Assembly (NCBI RefSeq): GCF_003259315.1
Contig: NZ_QLLT01000010.1
Span: 62,001 to 126,000 of the forward strand
Length of the DNA stretch: 64,000 nucleotides
Direction of reading: 5' to 3'
Source: Kitasatospora sp. SolWspMP-SS2h
GTDB taxonomy: Bacteria; Actinomycetota; Actinomycetes; Streptomycetales; Streptomycetaceae
Below are positions 44,274-57,613 of the stretch, one piece after another. The notes below the pieces were generated by a model. That model did not search any database, was not told the origin of the DNA, and worked only from the letters and a program-made list of their open reading frames with translations. Every line of letters starts with the position of its first letter. The first letter of the stretch is position 1. The position numbers and the translations under genes are program-made.

Positions 44274-44585
44274 TCAGAGGTCGAACGCGGCGCGCTTCTC
44301 CTCCGGCACCAGCGTCACGTACTCCTGGTGCTTGGCGATCCAGCCGCGGATGAACGGGCAGTACGGCAGGACGTGCGCGCCGCGGTCGCGGACGGCGTCC
44401 AGCGCGGCGCGGGCCAGCTTGCCGCCCAGGCCCTGGCCCTCGAAGGCGGGGTCGATGACGGTGTGGACGAAGGCGAACGTCCGCCCCTCGTCGCGGAGTT
44501 GGTACTCGGCGAAACCGGCGGGGCCGGCGTCGGTGTCGATCTCGAAGCGGGACTGCTCGGTGTTGTCGTGGATGCGGGGTTCCAT
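44274..44585 (-). CDS. small GNAT N-acetyltransferase (YjdJ-like)
   Basis: A 103-residue single-domain acetyltransferase. FAEYQLRDEGRTFAFVHTVIDPAFEGQGLGGKLARAALDAVRDRG contains motif A (EGQGLGGKL, acetyl-CoA pyrophosphate loop), and VLPYCPFIRGWIAKHQEYVTLV is the C-terminal signature of the YjdJ/GTLF3-like subgroup. It would acetylate a small amine; the target is unknown. GAGGAGC precedes the ATG. It is 18 nt after the FMN reductase stop and is the last gene of the LLM, FMN-reductase, GNAT operon. Confidence 0.88.
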   Translation of the reverse strand: MEPRIHDNTEQSRFEIDTDAGPAGFAEYQLRDEGRTFAFVHTVIDPAFEGQGLGGKLARAALDAVRDRGAHVLPYCPFIRGWIAKHQEYVTLVPEEKRAAFDL

Positions 44586-44603
44586 CGGGGTCTGCTCCTC
44601 GGG

Positions 44604-45233
44604 TCAGTGGGCGCGCAGCGCCGCGAGCTGCTGGGCGAAGGGGACGACCTGCTCGGTCGGCCGGGTGCGGGGGGCGGCGGGCCGGCCGGCCAGGCTCTCG
44701 GCGAGTTCGCCGGCCGCCCGGGCGATCCGTCCGGCGAGCGAGCCGTCGCCGCCGGTGCCGTCGGCGCCCCAGTCCTCGGAGGCGGCGAAGACCGCGGTGG
44801 GGACGACGGCGGCGCGCAGGTAGGAGAAGAGCGGGCGCAGCGCGTGTTCGAGGGCGAGGCTGTGCCGGGCGGTGCCGCCGGTGGCGGCGATCAGCACGGG
44901 CTTGCCGGTCAGCGCGTCCCGGTCGAGCACGTCCACGAAGGACTTGAACAGCCCGCTGTAGGAGGCGGAGAAGATCGGCGTGACGGCGATCAGCCCGTCC
45001 GCCTCCTCGACCGCCCGCACGGCGTCGCGCAGCGCGGGCGGCGGGAAGCCGGTGACCAGGTTGTCGGCGATGTCCCGGGCGAGCTCGCGCAGTTCGACCA
45101 CCCGGACGTCCACCTCCCGGCCGGCCGCCCGCAGGTCGCGGGCGGCGGCCTCGGCGAGGCGGTCGGCGAGCAGCCGGGTGGAGGACGGGACGCCCAGGCC
45201 GGCCGTCACCACCACGAGGTCGAGGGTGTTCAC
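44604..45233 (-). CDS. CE1759-family NAD(P)H-dependent FMN reductase
   Basis: A 209-residue flavodoxin-fold reductase. LDLVVVTAGLGVPSSTRLLADRLAEAA carries the phosphate-binding loop (SSTR), FSASYSGLFKSFVDVLDRDAL is the dimer/flavin segment, and IAATGGTARHSLALEHALRPLFSYLRA is the family stretch. Its GTG overlaps the TGA of the upstream luciferase-like gene (GTGA), so translation is coupled. It would supply reduced FMN to that monooxygenase, forming the two-component CE1758/CE1759 pair known from actinobacteria. Confidence 0.9.
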   Translation of the reverse strand: MNTLDLVVVTAGLGVPSSTRLLADRLAEAAARDLRAAGREVDVRVVELRELARDIADNLVTGFPPPALRDAVRAVEEADGLIAVTPIFSASYSGLFKSFVDVLDRDALTGKPVLIAATGGTARHSLALEHALRPLFSYLRAAVVPTAVFAASEDWGADGTGGDGSLAGRIARAAGELAESLAGRPAAPRTRPTEQVVPFAQQLAALRAH

Positions 45234-46318
45234 GGGGTGGTCACCTCCTCGCGGGCGGCGACCCGCGCGGCGTGGGTGGGGCCGTCGGGCACCTGTGCCG
45301 GGCGGCCGGCCGCGAACTCCTTGCGCAGCACCGGGACGACCTCCTCGCCGAGCAGGTCGAGCTGTTCCAGGACGGTCTTGAGCGGGAGCCCGGCGTGGTC
45401 CATCAGGAAGAGCTGGCGCTGGTAGTCGCCGAAGGTCTCGCGGAAGGCGAGCGTCTTCTCGACGACCTCCTGCGGGCTGCCGACGGTGAGCGGGGTCTGC
45501 TCGGTGAACTCCTCCAGCGAGGGGCCGTGGCCGTAGACCGGGGCGTTGTCGAAGTAGGGGCGGAACTCGCGGACCGCGTCCTGGGAGTTGGCGCGCATGA
45601 AGACCTGCCCGCCCAGGCCGACGATCGCCTGCTCGGGGGTGCCGTGGCCGTAGTGGGCGTAGCGCTCCCGGTAGAGCTCGATCAGGCGCTGGAAGTGCTC
45701 CTTGGGCCAGAAGATGTTGTTGGCGAAGAAGCCGTCGCCGTAGTAGGCGGCCTGTTCGGCGATCTCGGGGCTGCGGATGGAGCCGTGCCAGACGAACGGC
45801 GGGGTGTCGTCGAGCGGGCGCGGGGTGGAGGTGAAGGACTGGAGCGGGGTGCGGAAGCGGCCCTGCCAGTCGACGTTCTCCTCGCGCCAGAGCTGGTGCA
45901 GCAGCGCGTAGTTCTCGATCGCGAGCGGGATGCCCTGGCGGATGTCCTTGCCGAACCACGGGTAGACCGGGCCGGTGTTGCCGCGGCCCATCATCACGTC
46001 GACCCGGCCCTCGGCGAGGTGCTGGAGCATCGCGAAGTCCTCGGCGATCTTCACCGGGTCGTTGGTGGTGATCAGCGTGGTGGAGGTGGAGAGGATCAGC
46101 TTCTCGGTCCGGGCCGCGACGTAGCCGAGCATGGTGGTCGGCGAGGACGGGACGAACGGCGGGTTGTGGTGCTCGCCGGTGGCGAACACGTCGAGCCCGA
46201 CCTCCTCGGCCTTGAGCGCGATGGCCACCATGGCCTTGATCCGCTCGTGCTCGGTGGGGGTCCGCCCGGTGGTGGGGTCGGTGGTCACGTCGCCGACGCT
46301 GAAGATGCCGAACTGCAC
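45230..46318 (-). CDS. CE1758-family luciferase-like (LLM) FMN monooxygenase
   Basis: A 362-residue TIM-barrel flavin monooxygenase. QFGIFSVGDVTTDPTTGRTPTEHERIKAM opens it; GLDVFATGEHHNPPF, STSTTLITTNDPVKIAEDFAMLQHLAEGRVDVMMGRGNTGPVYPWFGKDIRQG and PPFVWHGSIRSPEIAEQAAYYGDGFFANNIFWPKEHFQRLI follow the family order. It uses FMNH2 and O2 on an unknown substrate. The GTG start is set by AAGGAG 9 nt upstream. First gene of the operon; a GTTGATTCAAC palindrome lies 20 bp upstream. A PadR gene is next upstream on the same strand. Confidence 0.9.
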   Translation of the reverse strand: MQFGIFSVGDVTTDPTTGRTPTEHERIKAMVAIALKAEEVGLDVFATGEHHNPPFVPSSPTTMLGYVAARTEKLILSTSTTLITTNDPVKIAEDFAMLQHLAEGRVDVMMGRGNTGPVYPWFGKDIRQGIPLAIENYALLHQLWREENVDWQGRFRTPLQSFTSTPRPLDDTPPFVWHGSIRSPEIAEQAAYYGDGFFANNIFWPKEHFQRLIELYRERYAHYGHGTPEQAIVGLGGQVFMRANSQDAVREFRPYFDNAPVYGHGPSLEEFTEQTPLTVGSPQEVVEKTLAFRETFGDYQRQLFLMDHAGLPLKTVLEQLDLLGEEVVPVLRKEFAAGRPAQVPDGPTHAARVAAREEVTTP

Positions 46319-46337
46319 CGTTCTCAACTCCTTCGGG

Positions 46338-46356
46338 GTTGATTCAACATTCAACC
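46338..46356. promoter_or_regulatory. GTTGATTCAAC palindrome with extra TTCAACC repeat
   Basis: GTTGA-T-TCAAC (46338-46348) is a perfect 5-1-5 palindrome, followed by ATTCAACC, giving a second overlapping half-site. It sits just upstream of the luciferase-like gene start. It has the same TTGATTCAA core as the palindrome in front of the MarR gene at 11.2 kb. Confidence 0.6.
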
Positions 46357-46489
46357 ACTCGCGACAACGGGGCGCCACTCCGACCTATTCCCGCCACCGC
46401 GCCCCCAGGGGTCGACCGAACCCCCGACATCCTCGGCGACCGCACGAGCACGCAGGGTTGACCGGTCGCCGACGGCCACCTCGACCGGA

Positions 46490-47068
46490 TCAGCCGGCGC
46501 CGCCCCCGGCCGGACCGACACCGCCCGGGCCCGCACCGCCGTCCCCGGCCCGGCCGGCCAGCGCCTCGTCCAGCCAGGCCAGCCAGAACGACTCCAGTCG
46601 GATGCCCGCCCGCAGCACCAGGTGCTGCGGGCGGTTCTCCGTCCCGGCCCGCTCCGGCGGGAAGTCCCGCCGCTCGATCTCCAGGTACTCCGCCAACTGC
46701 GCCCGGTGCAGCTCGCGGTGCCGGGCCAGCTCCGCCTCCAGCCCGCCCGCCCCGAGCACGGCGGCCGCCCGCAGCCGCAGCAGCAGCGGGTCGCGGACCG
46801 GCTTCGGGTCCTGCGCCAGGGCGGTCCACCGGGCCAGTTCGGCCCGCCCCTCCGGCAGCACCTCGTACTCCTTGCGCTGCCCCCGCCCGGTCCCCGGCCC
46901 GGACGCCCGCACCAGCCCCTCGCGCTCCAGCCGTCCCAGTTCGCGGTAGATCTGCTGGTGGGTGGCCGACCAGAAGAACCCGATCGACCGGTCGAACCGC
47001 CGGGTCAGCTCCAGCCCCGAGGACGGCTTCTCCAGCAGGGCGGTGAGGATCGCGTGCGGCAGTGACAT
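46490..47068 (-). CDS. PadR family transcriptional regulator
   Basis: A 192-residue regulator. The PadR winged helix is [54 protein letters not shown] with the wing [17 protein letters not shown]. The C-terminal effector/dimer helix region contains [38 protein letters not shown] and [20 protein letters not shown]. The tail is Gly/Ala-rich. It lies upstream of the luciferase-like operon on the same strand (171 nt), so it may regulate that operon, or the divergent protease. Start ATG 47068 with a weak ribosome-binding site. Confidence 0.9.
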   Translation of the reverse strand: MSLPHAILTALLEKPSSGLELTRRFDRSIGFFWSATHQQIYRELGRLEREGLVRASGPGTGRGQRKEYEVLPEGRAELARWTALAQDPKPVRDPLLLRLRAAAVLGAGGLEAELARHRELHRAQLAEYLEIERRDFPPERAGTENRPQHLVLRAGIRLESFWLAWLDEALAGRAGDGGAGPGGVGPAGGGAG

Positions 47069-47263
47069 GCGGCGATCGTACGGGTGGGGTCGGTCCGGGC
47101 CACCGTGCGGGCCGGGCGGCGCGCGGTGACGGGACGCCAAGTGCGGCCCGCCGCAGCGGCGTTGACGCCGGGCCGCCGGGCGGGAAAACTCTTGCGGGGT
47201 CTTGCGCAGCCCCGCCGGCGGTCCGCATACTCCCGGATAGCGCCTGTCAGGAGCACATCAAAA

Positions 47264-47282
47264 ACCGGCCCATGAGGCCGGT
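47264..47282 (+). other. hairpin in the protease 5' leader
   Basis: ACCGGCC (47264-47270) pairs with GGCCGGT (47276-47282) over CATGA, preceded by an A-run (CATCAAAA). It lies about 70 nt upstream of the protease start and could stabilise the mRNA or attenuate it. Confidence 0.4.
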
Positions 47283-47352
47283 CCCGACCGCTCCTGCCCG
47301 CGCCTCACGGCCCCTACCCCAGGGCCTCTCCCACTCCCCCAGGAGGAGATCT

Positions 47353-48228
47353 GTGAGGACCACGCGCACCACCTCCCGCCCGAGCCGCACCGGCGGCCGC
47401 CTGCTCGCCGTCGCCGCCGCCCTCGCGGCGGCGACCGCCCTCGCGGTGCCCGCCGCCGGGGCCGCCACCCCGGCGCCGGACGCCGCGACCCTGGCCCGGG
47501 TCAGCGACTCGGTCGAGCTCAGCGGCGTCAACGGCATCGCCTGGCACACCGACACCGCCACCGGACGGATCGTGGTGACCGCCGACAGCACCGTCACCAC
47601 GGCCGCGCTGGCCCGGCTCACCGCCGCCGCCGGGGCGGACGCCGCCCGCCTCAAGGTCGAGCGCACCTCCGGCACCTTCAGCCCCAAACTGTCCGCGGGC
47701 GCCGCGATCTACGGCGGCGGCTACCGCTGCTCGCTGGGCTTCAACGTGGTCAAGGGCAGCACCTACTACTTCCTCACCGCCGGGCACTGCGGCAACATCG
47801 CCAGCACCTGGTACACCAACTCCGGCCAGAGCACGGTGGCCGGCACCACCGCCGGCTCCAGCTTCCCGGGCAACGACTACGCCCTGGTCCGCTACACCAA
47901 CACCTCGCTCAGCCACCCGGGCGGCTTCACCGCCGCCAACGCCGTCGTCGGGGAGTCCGTCAAGCGCACCGGCTCGACCACCGGCACCCACAGCGGCAAG
48001 GTCACCGCCCTGAACGCCACCGTCCGCTACTCCGACGGCGGCACCGTCAGCGGCCTGATCCAGACCACCGTGTGCGCCGAGGGCGGCGACTCCGGCGGCC
48101 CGCTGTACGACGGCACCAAGGCGCTGGGCCTGACCTCCGGCGGCAGCGGCGACTGCACCTCCGGCGGCACCACGTTCTTCCAGCCCGTCACCGAGGCGCT
48201 GTCGGCGTACGGGGTCTCGCTCTACTGA
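47353..48228 (+). CDS. secreted S1 serine protease (streptogrisin B-like)
   Basis: A 291-residue preproenzyme. The signal peptide ([26 protein letters not shown]) is followed by a propeptide (about 40-115) with the alpha-lytic-protease pro-type [20 protein letters not shown]. The mature chymotrypsin fold begins near [18 protein letters not shown]. Catalytic residues are His in [11 protein letters not shown], Asp in [12 protein letters not shown] and Ser in [14 protein letters not shown]. Disulfide Cys pairs and the terminal [22 protein letters not shown] match S. griseus proteases A and B. The propeptide is rather short. AGGAGGAGATCT precedes the GTG. It is exported and self-cleaving. Divergent from PadR. 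Confidence 0.95.
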   Translation: MRTTRTTSRPSRTGGRLLAVAAALAAATALAVPAAGAATPAPDAATLARVSDSVELSGVNGIAWHTDTATGRIVVTADSTVTTAALARLTAAAGADAARLKVERTSGTFSPKLSAGAAIYGGGYRCSLGFNVVKGSTYYFLTAGHCGNIASTWYTNSGQSTVAGTTAGSSFPGNDYALVRYTNTSLSHPGGFTAANAVVGESVKRTGSTTGTHSGKVTALNATVRYSDGGTVSGLIQTTVCAEGGDSGGPLYDGTKALGLTSGGSGDCTSGGTTFFQPVTEALSAYGVSLY

Positions 48229-48271
48229 CCCCGGGGCGAGCCCGCCCCACCGGGCCCGCCGCACGCCCGCC

Positions 48272-48307
48272 CGACGCCCACCGGAGCCCCGGCCCCGGTG
48301 GGCGTCG
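48272..48307. terminator. bidirectional hairpin terminator, 13-bp stem
   Basis: CGACGCCCACCGG (48272-48284) pairs with CCGGTGGGCGTCG (48295-48307) over 10 nt, between the convergent protease (stop 48228) and dienoyl-CoA reductase (stop 48316). Confidence 0.82.
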
Positions 48308-48315
48308 GCGCGCGC

Positions 48316-50635
<2,320 letters not shown>

Positions 50636-50736
50636 CACCCCTCCTCGGGTTCGACGTGCGGCGCGGGTCCGCGGGGCGGCGGCCCGGCGGCCGCGCCCCG
50701 CGGACGGTGTCGGTGTCACGCGGCTGCCCCGGCGGG

Positions 50737-50997
50737 TCACCCGTGCCGGGGGTGGCCCGCGTCGCCCCCCACCACGACCCGGTCGGCGCCGGGCTCCTCG
50801 GACCGCTCCACTATGGTCACGTCGACCTCCCCGTCCCCGGTGGTGTCGAACTGGTAGAGGTCGGCCTTGCCGTCGCCGGTGGTGTCGGTCAGCCAGACGT
50901 CGGGCCTGCCGTCACCGTTGGTGTCGGCGCTGAGCAGGAGGTGGTCCTCGCCGCCCTGGGTCTCGATCGGCTCTTCGGTGCGCTCAGTGGTGTCCAT
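50737..50997 (-). CDS. 86-aa protein with three calcium-loop-like Asp/Gly repeats
   Basis: The centre consists of three consecutive repeats of about 12 residues: SADTNGDGRPDVWL, TDTTGDGKADLYQF and DTTGDGEVDVTI. The DxxGDGxxD pattern is like EF-hand, dockerin or thrombospondin-3 calcium loops. The N-terminus (MDTTERTEEPIETQGGED) is acidic and there is no signal peptide. It probably binds Ca2+ or related metals in the cytosol; the role is unknown. The ribosome-binding site is weak (GGGGGCC). Confidence 0.75.
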   Translation of the reverse strand: MDTTERTEEPIETQGGEDHLLLSADTNGDGRPDVWLTDTTGDGKADLYQFDTTGDGEVDVTIVERSEEPGADRVVVGGDAGHPRHG

Positions 50998-51108
50998 GGC
51001 CCCCGGCTGCCCCCGGGCCGCCGGGCGAAACGGCCTGACCCGGTGTCAGCCCGGTGCCCGTCCCCGGGTCCGGACCGCCCGGGCCGGGCCCGGCGTTAGA
51101 GTCGTGGC

Positions 51109-51501
51109 ATGAGTGCGGACGAGACGAGCGCGCGGATCGACAGCTGGATCTGGGCGGTCCGGCTGATCAAGACCCGCTCGGCGGCGGGCGCGGCCTGCCG
51201 GGCCGGGCACGTCAAGCTGAACGGGGCCGCCGCGAAGCCCGCGCAGCACGTCAAGGCGGGTGACGACGTCCGGGTCCGGATCGAGGGCCGGGAGCGGATC
51301 GTCCAGGTGGTGCGCCCGATCGCCAAGCGGGTCGGCGCGCCCGTCGCCGAGACCTGCTACGTCGACCACAGCCCCCCGCCGCCGCCGCGCACCGAGCGCC
51401 CGGCCGCCGTCGCCCAGCGCGACCGGGGCGCCGGGCGGCCGACCAAGCGCGAGCGGCGCGACCTCGACCGGCTCAAGGACGGCTACCGGCCGTACTTCTG
51501 A
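51109..51501 (+). CDS. S4-domain RNA-binding protein (HslR-like)
   Basis: A 130-residue protein with an N-terminal S4 fold: ARIDSWIWAVRLIKTRSAAGAACRAGHVKLNGAAAKPAQHVKAGDDVRVR. A strand VQVVRPIAKRVGAP and a basic C-terminus RPTKRERRDLDRLKDGYRPYF follow, exactly the layout of Hsp15/HslR. Hsp15 rescues nascent-chain-bearing 50S subunits by binding rRNA. No ribosome-binding site is visible; TTAGAGT ends 8 nt before the ATG and could be a -10 box, so a leaderless mRNA is plausible. Confidence 0.9.
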   Translation: MSADETSARIDSWIWAVRLIKTRSAAGAACRAGHVKLNGAAAKPAQHVKAGDDVRVRIEGRERIVQVVRPIAKRVGAPVAETCYVDHSPPPPPRTERPAAVAQRDRGAGRPTKRERRDLDRLKDGYRPYF

Positions 51502-51543
51502 GCCCCGCCCGCGCCCCGCTGCCCCCTGCCCCCCGGTAGCGGC

Positions 51544-52062
51544 TCACTCCCCGTCGGCCGGCTCCTCCTCGGCCCGCTCCTCGGCGATCCGGACCTGCTC
51601 GGCGAACTGCTCGGCGGAGATCCGCTCCACCGCGGCCCCGTACTTCGCGGCCAGCGCGTCGGCGGGCCCGGTCTCGTCCTCGACCAGGTCGACCACCAGC
51701 AGGGCGCGGCCGTTCTCGACCCGCGAGGAGAGCACGATCAGGCCCGCGCCGCCGTCGGTGATCTCGGCCTGCTCGGCGGCGTTGCCGATCGCCGCGCCCG
51801 CGGCGAAGCCCAGCAGCACGCCGATCGGGCCGCCGAGCAGCCCGACCAGGCCGCCGACCAGGCCGGAACCGACGGTGGGGACGCCCGCGCCGCGGATGTG
51901 GCTCTCCGGGACGTCGAGGATGCCCTCCGCGTCGCGCTCCAGCACCGCGACCTGCCGGGCCCCGGGCAGGTGGATCGCGTCCTCGTAGGCCAGGCGGCAG
52001 CGCGCCCGGTCCTCGAAGCCGAGCAGCAGCACGTTGTGGTGGTGGTCGTGGTGGTCGCTCAT
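51544..52062 (-). CDS. DUF1269-like glycine-zipper protein, 172 aa
   Basis: The N-terminus is His-rich (MSDHHDHHHNVLLLGFED). Residues about 65-100 form a Gly/Leu-rich membrane-active stretch GLVGGLVGLLGGPIGVLLGFAAGAAIGNAAE, as in DUF1269 and related stress proteins. The rest alternates beta strands (GLIVLSSRVENGRALLVVDLV) and an acidic tail EERAEEEPADGE. It may associate with membranes. The ATG has AAGGGAACCGCG upstream. Convergent with the S4 gene. Function unknown; the family call is tentative. Confidence 0.7.
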   Translation of the reverse strand: MSDHHDHHHNVLLLGFEDRARCRLAYEDAIHLPGARQVAVLERDAEGILDVPESHIRGAGVPTVGSGLVGGLVGLLGGPIGVLLGFAAGAAIGNAAEQAEITDGGAGLIVLSSRVENGRALLVVDLVEDETGPADALAAKYGAAVERISAEQFAEQVRIAEERAEEEPADGE

Positions 52063-52254
52063 CGCGGTTCCCTTCGCCTTGCCGACAGTCGTCCCGCCCC
52101 GGCGCGCCGCGCCGGACACGGCACGGGCCCATCCTGCCCGCGCCGCCCGGACCCATGCCCGCGCCGCGCCGCCGGGAACGGACGCGGGGCGGCGGCCGGA
52201 CGGCGGCCGGACGGCGGCCCGCGCACCGCCGGGCCCCCGGGCGGAGCGGCGATA

Positions 52255-52686
52255 ATGGACCCCATGGCCCGCCGACGCACCCCCGCCCCCGCCGCTCCCG
52301 CCGCCCCCGCCGACTGCCCGTGCGGCCTGCCCGCCCGGTACGCCGACTGCTGCGGCCGGCTGCACCGCGGCGAGGCCGCCGCGGGCAGCGCCGAGCAGCT
52401 GATGCGCTCCCGGTTCAGCGCCTTCGCGGTCCACGACGAGCCGTACCTGCTGCGCTCCTGGCACCCGGACACCCGGCCCGCCGCGGTGGACTTCGACCCC
52501 GCGCTGCGCTGGGAGCGGCTGGAGATCCTCGGCTCCGGCGAGGGCGGCCCGTTCCACACCGAGGGCACCGTCGAGTTCCGCGCCCACTACCTGGAGGGCG
52601 GCCGGCCCGGCGCGCTGCACGAGCGCAGCCGCTTCGTCCGCCACCGGGGCGAGTGGGTCTACCTGGACGGCGACACCACCACCTGA
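52255..52686 (+). CDS. YchJ family protein (SEC-C-type zinc motif)
   Basis: A 143-residue protein. The N-terminal metal motif is DCPCGLPARYADCCGRLHRGE (CxC...CC as in SEC-C), followed by the UPF0225/YchJ core AEQLMRSRFSAFAVHDEPYLLRSWHPDTRP, RWERLEILGSGEGGPFHTEGTVEFRAHYLEGG and ERSRFVRHRGEWVYLDGD. Function unknown; an NTF2-like fold is known for the core. ATG 52255 has GGAG 8 nt upstream, but GATAAT at 52251-52256 could be a -10 box giving a leaderless start at the second ATG (52264). Confidence 0.9.
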   Translation: MDPMARRRTPAPAAPAAPADCPCGLPARYADCCGRLHRGEAAAGSAEQLMRSRFSAFAVHDEPYLLRSWHPDTRPAAVDFDPALRWERLEILGSGEGGPFHTEGTVEFRAHYLEGGRPGALHERSRFVRHRGEWVYLDGDTTT

Positions 52687-52696
52687 CGGACCGTCA
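52684..52696. other. stop-stop palindrome TGACGGACCGTCA
   Basis: The TGA of the YchJ gene (52684-52686) and the TCA (minus-strand TGA, 52694-52696) of the GNAT gene form the ends of one perfect 13-bp palindrome. It is the clearest example of a TGACGG-after-stop pattern seen repeatedly in this window. Confidence 0.8.
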
Positions 52697-53752
52697 ACCC
52701 TCGTTCGCCAGGCGGTGCTTGAGGCCGAGCAGCGCCCCGCCCGGGCCGCGCGGGCGCAGCCAGCCGGTGTCGGTGCGGTCGACGGCGCCGAAGCGGTACT
52801 TGTACGGTTCGGCGCCGCGCAGGAAGTCGAAGGTGCGCACGCCCTCGGCCGCGCAGGCGCGGATCGCCGCGTCGACCAGCGCGGTGCCCAGCGAGTCGGC
52901 GGCGAAGCGCGGGTCCCAGCCGGTCTGGTAGTAGGCGAACCGGTCGGCCCAGCGGAAGCCGTACAGCACGCCCACCACCTCGTCCCCGCGCCGGGCGAGC
53001 TGGAAGGCCGGTCCGCACCCGGGGGCGGAGCCCTGCACCAGCAGCCGGTGCAGCGGCAGCCGGTCGGCCCCGAAGCTGCTGGCCCCGCCCGCGGCGGCGG
53101 CCCGGCGCAGCCGGTGCAGGCGCAGCAGGTCGTCCAGCAGGTCGGGCCGGGCGGCGGTGGGCGGCAGCCAGTGGAAGTCGATCCCGGCCGCGGCGAGCCG
53201 CCGGTGGGCGCGCCGGTTGGCGGCCCGGAAGTCCCGCGAGCCGAGCCGGTCGGGCCCGGCGGCGAGGTCGGCGCGCGGGCAGGCGGTCCGGGCCACCGGG
53301 CGGGCGCCGGCGGGCGGCAGGCCGGCGTGCGCGGGGTCCAGGTTGGGCAGCCAGAGCGTCTCGCGCCGGGCCCGGTCGGCCAGCCAGGCGGCCACCTCGG
53401 CCCGCCGGTGCGGGCGGGCGGCGGGCCCGCAGTGGTCGGCGGCGCCGGGTCCGGTGCCGAGCAGGGTGAGCACCGGCACCTCGACCGGCGCCCGCCGGTG
53501 CACCCGCAGCCGGGCCGTGCCGAGCGGCAGCACCGCCTCGGCCCGCCCGTCCGGGCCGCGCCACACCGCGACCTCCCCGGGCTGCCCGGCCCCCAGCGTG
53601 CGCCACCAGGCGAGCACCCAGTCCGGCCCGGCGAACCACGAGCCGTCCGGGTCCCCGGCGACCAGCTCCCGCCAGTCGTGCACGAGTTCCCCGCCCAGTT
53701 CGGGCGTCCGGTGGATCTCCGGCACCGCCCCGCCCGCTCTCCCGCCCGTCAC
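52694..53752 (-). CDS. GNAT acetyltransferase (CelD/BcsL-like, polysaccharide context)
   Basis: A 352-residue protein of the CelD/BcsL GNAT branch. An N-terminal ELVHDWRELVAGDPDGSWFAGPDWVLAWWRTLG is followed by a GNAT-like C-terminal half: RDFRAANRRAHRRLAAAGIDFHWLPP, GPAFQLARRGDEVVGVLYGFRWADRFAYYQTGWDPRFAADSLGTALVDAAIRACAAEGVRTFDFLRGAEPYKYRFG. Such enzymes acetylate sugars or link amino acids in envelope polysaccharides. The GTG at 53752 has GGAAGG 8 nt upstream; a TTG at 53803 is a possible longer start. It follows the polysaccharide deacetylase gene on the same strand, a common pairing. Confidence 0.85.
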   Translation of the reverse strand: MTGGRAGGAVPEIHRTPELGGELVHDWRELVAGDPDGSWFAGPDWVLAWWRTLGAGQPGEVAVWRGPDGRAEAVLPLGTARLRVHRRAPVEVPVLTLLGTGPGAADHCGPAARPHRRAEVAAWLADRARRETLWLPNLDPAHAGLPPAGARPVARTACPRADLAAGPDRLGSRDFRAANRRAHRRLAAAGIDFHWLPPTAARPDLLDDLLRLHRLRRAAAAGGASSFGADRLPLHRLLVQGSAPGCGPAFQLARRGDEVVGVLYGFRWADRFAYYQTGWDPRFAADSLGTALVDAAIRACAAEGVRTFDFLRGAEPYKYRFGAVDRTDTGWLRPRGPGGALLGLKHRLANEG

Positions 53753-53825
53753 GTCCCGCCCCTTCCGCCCCGCGCCGTCCGCCCCGGCCCCGACCGCTGT
53801 CAACCCTCGCCGTCCAGAGGGGGGT

Positions 53826-54761
53826 TCACCTTCCGCCGCGCAGCCGGTGCACGGCCGGGTGCAGTCCGGACAGGATGGTGTCGAAGCGGTCCCGGCCGGT
53901 GTGCGAGTTGACCCGCAGGCGGCTGATCCGCAGCCGGTGGGCCGGGGCGAGTTCGGCGTGCCGGTGGTCGAAGAGGAATCCGGTGCGGTAGCCGAGGGTG
54001 CGCAGGACCCGGTCGGCGCGCGGGTCGTAGTTGCCGTTCGGGTAGGCGAAGGTGGTCGGCGGGCGGCCCATCCACCGGGCCAGCCGTTCGTGCGCGCCCA
54101 GGAGTTGGGCGTCGAGGTCGGCGTCGGCGCAGCGGTCCAGGCAGGGGTGGGAGGCGGTGTGGCTGCCGATCGCCACCCCGGCGTCGGCCAGGGTGTGCAG
54201 GTCGGCGCGGCTCAACTGCCGCTGCCGGGGCGCCTGCCGGGTCGCGGTGGTGCGCAACTCGGCCAGGGCGCGCCGCCGTTCGGGGTCGGCCAGGTCCTTG
54301 AGGCGGCGGACGGCGGCGGTCGGGCCGAGGCCGTGCAGCGGTTCGGCGCGGGCGCCGTGCCGGACCAGGTGGGCGGCCTCGGTCCACCAGTACGGCTGGT
54401 CGGTGCCGATCAGGTCGGTGATCACGTAGGCGGCGGCCGGGATGCCGAGCCGGGCCAGCACCGGCAGCGCCTCGGTGAGCACGGTGCGGTCGCCGTCGTC
54501 GAAGGTGACCAGCACGCTGCGGGCGGGCAGCGGGCGGCGGTGCTCGGCGGCCCGGGCGACCTCGTCCGGGCCGACCGGGCGGGCGGTGCGGGCCAGGCGT
54601 TCCATCTGGGCGCGGAACGCCGCCGGGTCATCGACGCCGTGGTAGGCGAGCACGGCGAGGCGGCGGGCGGCGCGGGCCCGGAAGACCGGTTGCAGCGGGG
54701 AGCGCCGCAGCAGGGCGTCGATGTTCCGCCGCCCCCCGGCGGTACGGTCCGTCGTCGGCAT
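53826..54761 (-). CDS. polysaccharide deacetylase (NodB/CE4 family)
   Basis: A 311-residue CE4 enzyme without a signal peptide. Motif 1 is SVLVTFDDGDRTVL (catalytic and metal Asp, about 85-98), motif 2 is GVAIGSHTASHPCLD (metal His pair, about 195-209), and motif 3 is TTFAYPNGNYDPRADRVLRTLGY. The N-terminal RRLAVLAYHGVDDPAAFRAQMERLAR is typical of biofilm or exopolysaccharide deacetylases. It removes N- or O-acetyl groups from polysaccharide. Downstream on the same strand is the CelD-type GNAT; together they suggest glycan acetylation tailoring. Confidence 0.9.
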   Translation of the reverse strand: MPTTDRTAGGRRNIDALLRRSPLQPVFRARAARRLAVLAYHGVDDPAAFRAQMERLARTARPVGPDEVARAAEHRRPLPARSVLVTFDDGDRTVLTEALPVLARLGIPAAAYVITDLIGTDQPYWWTEAAHLVRHGARAEPLHGLGPTAAVRRLKDLADPERRRALAELRTTATRQAPRQRQLSRADLHTLADAGVAIGSHTASHPCLDRCADADLDAQLLGAHERLARWMGRPPTTFAYPNGNYDPRADRVLRTLGYRTGFLFDHRHAELAPAHRLRISRLRVNSHTGRDRFDTILSGLHPAVHRLRGGR

Positions 54762-55004
54762 GGCCGTCTCCCCTCACGGTGGTCACGGTGGCGGGTACGG
54801 GTGCCGCGGGCGGTCGGCCCGCCGGTCCGCCGGGGTCGAAGGTCATCAGAGTCCCATGAACGGGTAATGCCTGTCCCAAATTCGCCGAAGCCCGCCGGGC
54901 GGGCCGGCCGCCACCTGTCCGGATCATCCGCTGAGCGGGGCGTACCACGCGTTGGCATAGTTCAGGGGGACCGCTGCCCGCCCGCCCAGGGGAGTGCCCG
55001 CACG

Positions 55005-57494
<2,490 letters not shown>

Positions 57495-57613
57495 CCCGAC
57501 CCGTCGTCCCGCGCCCCCGTCACCCGGCCGCCCGCGGCGGTCGAGGTGCGGGGCCGCGGGGGCGCTGCCACGATGGGCGGCGTCCCCCCTCCCCAGCGGC
57601 CCGGAGTGTGCCC

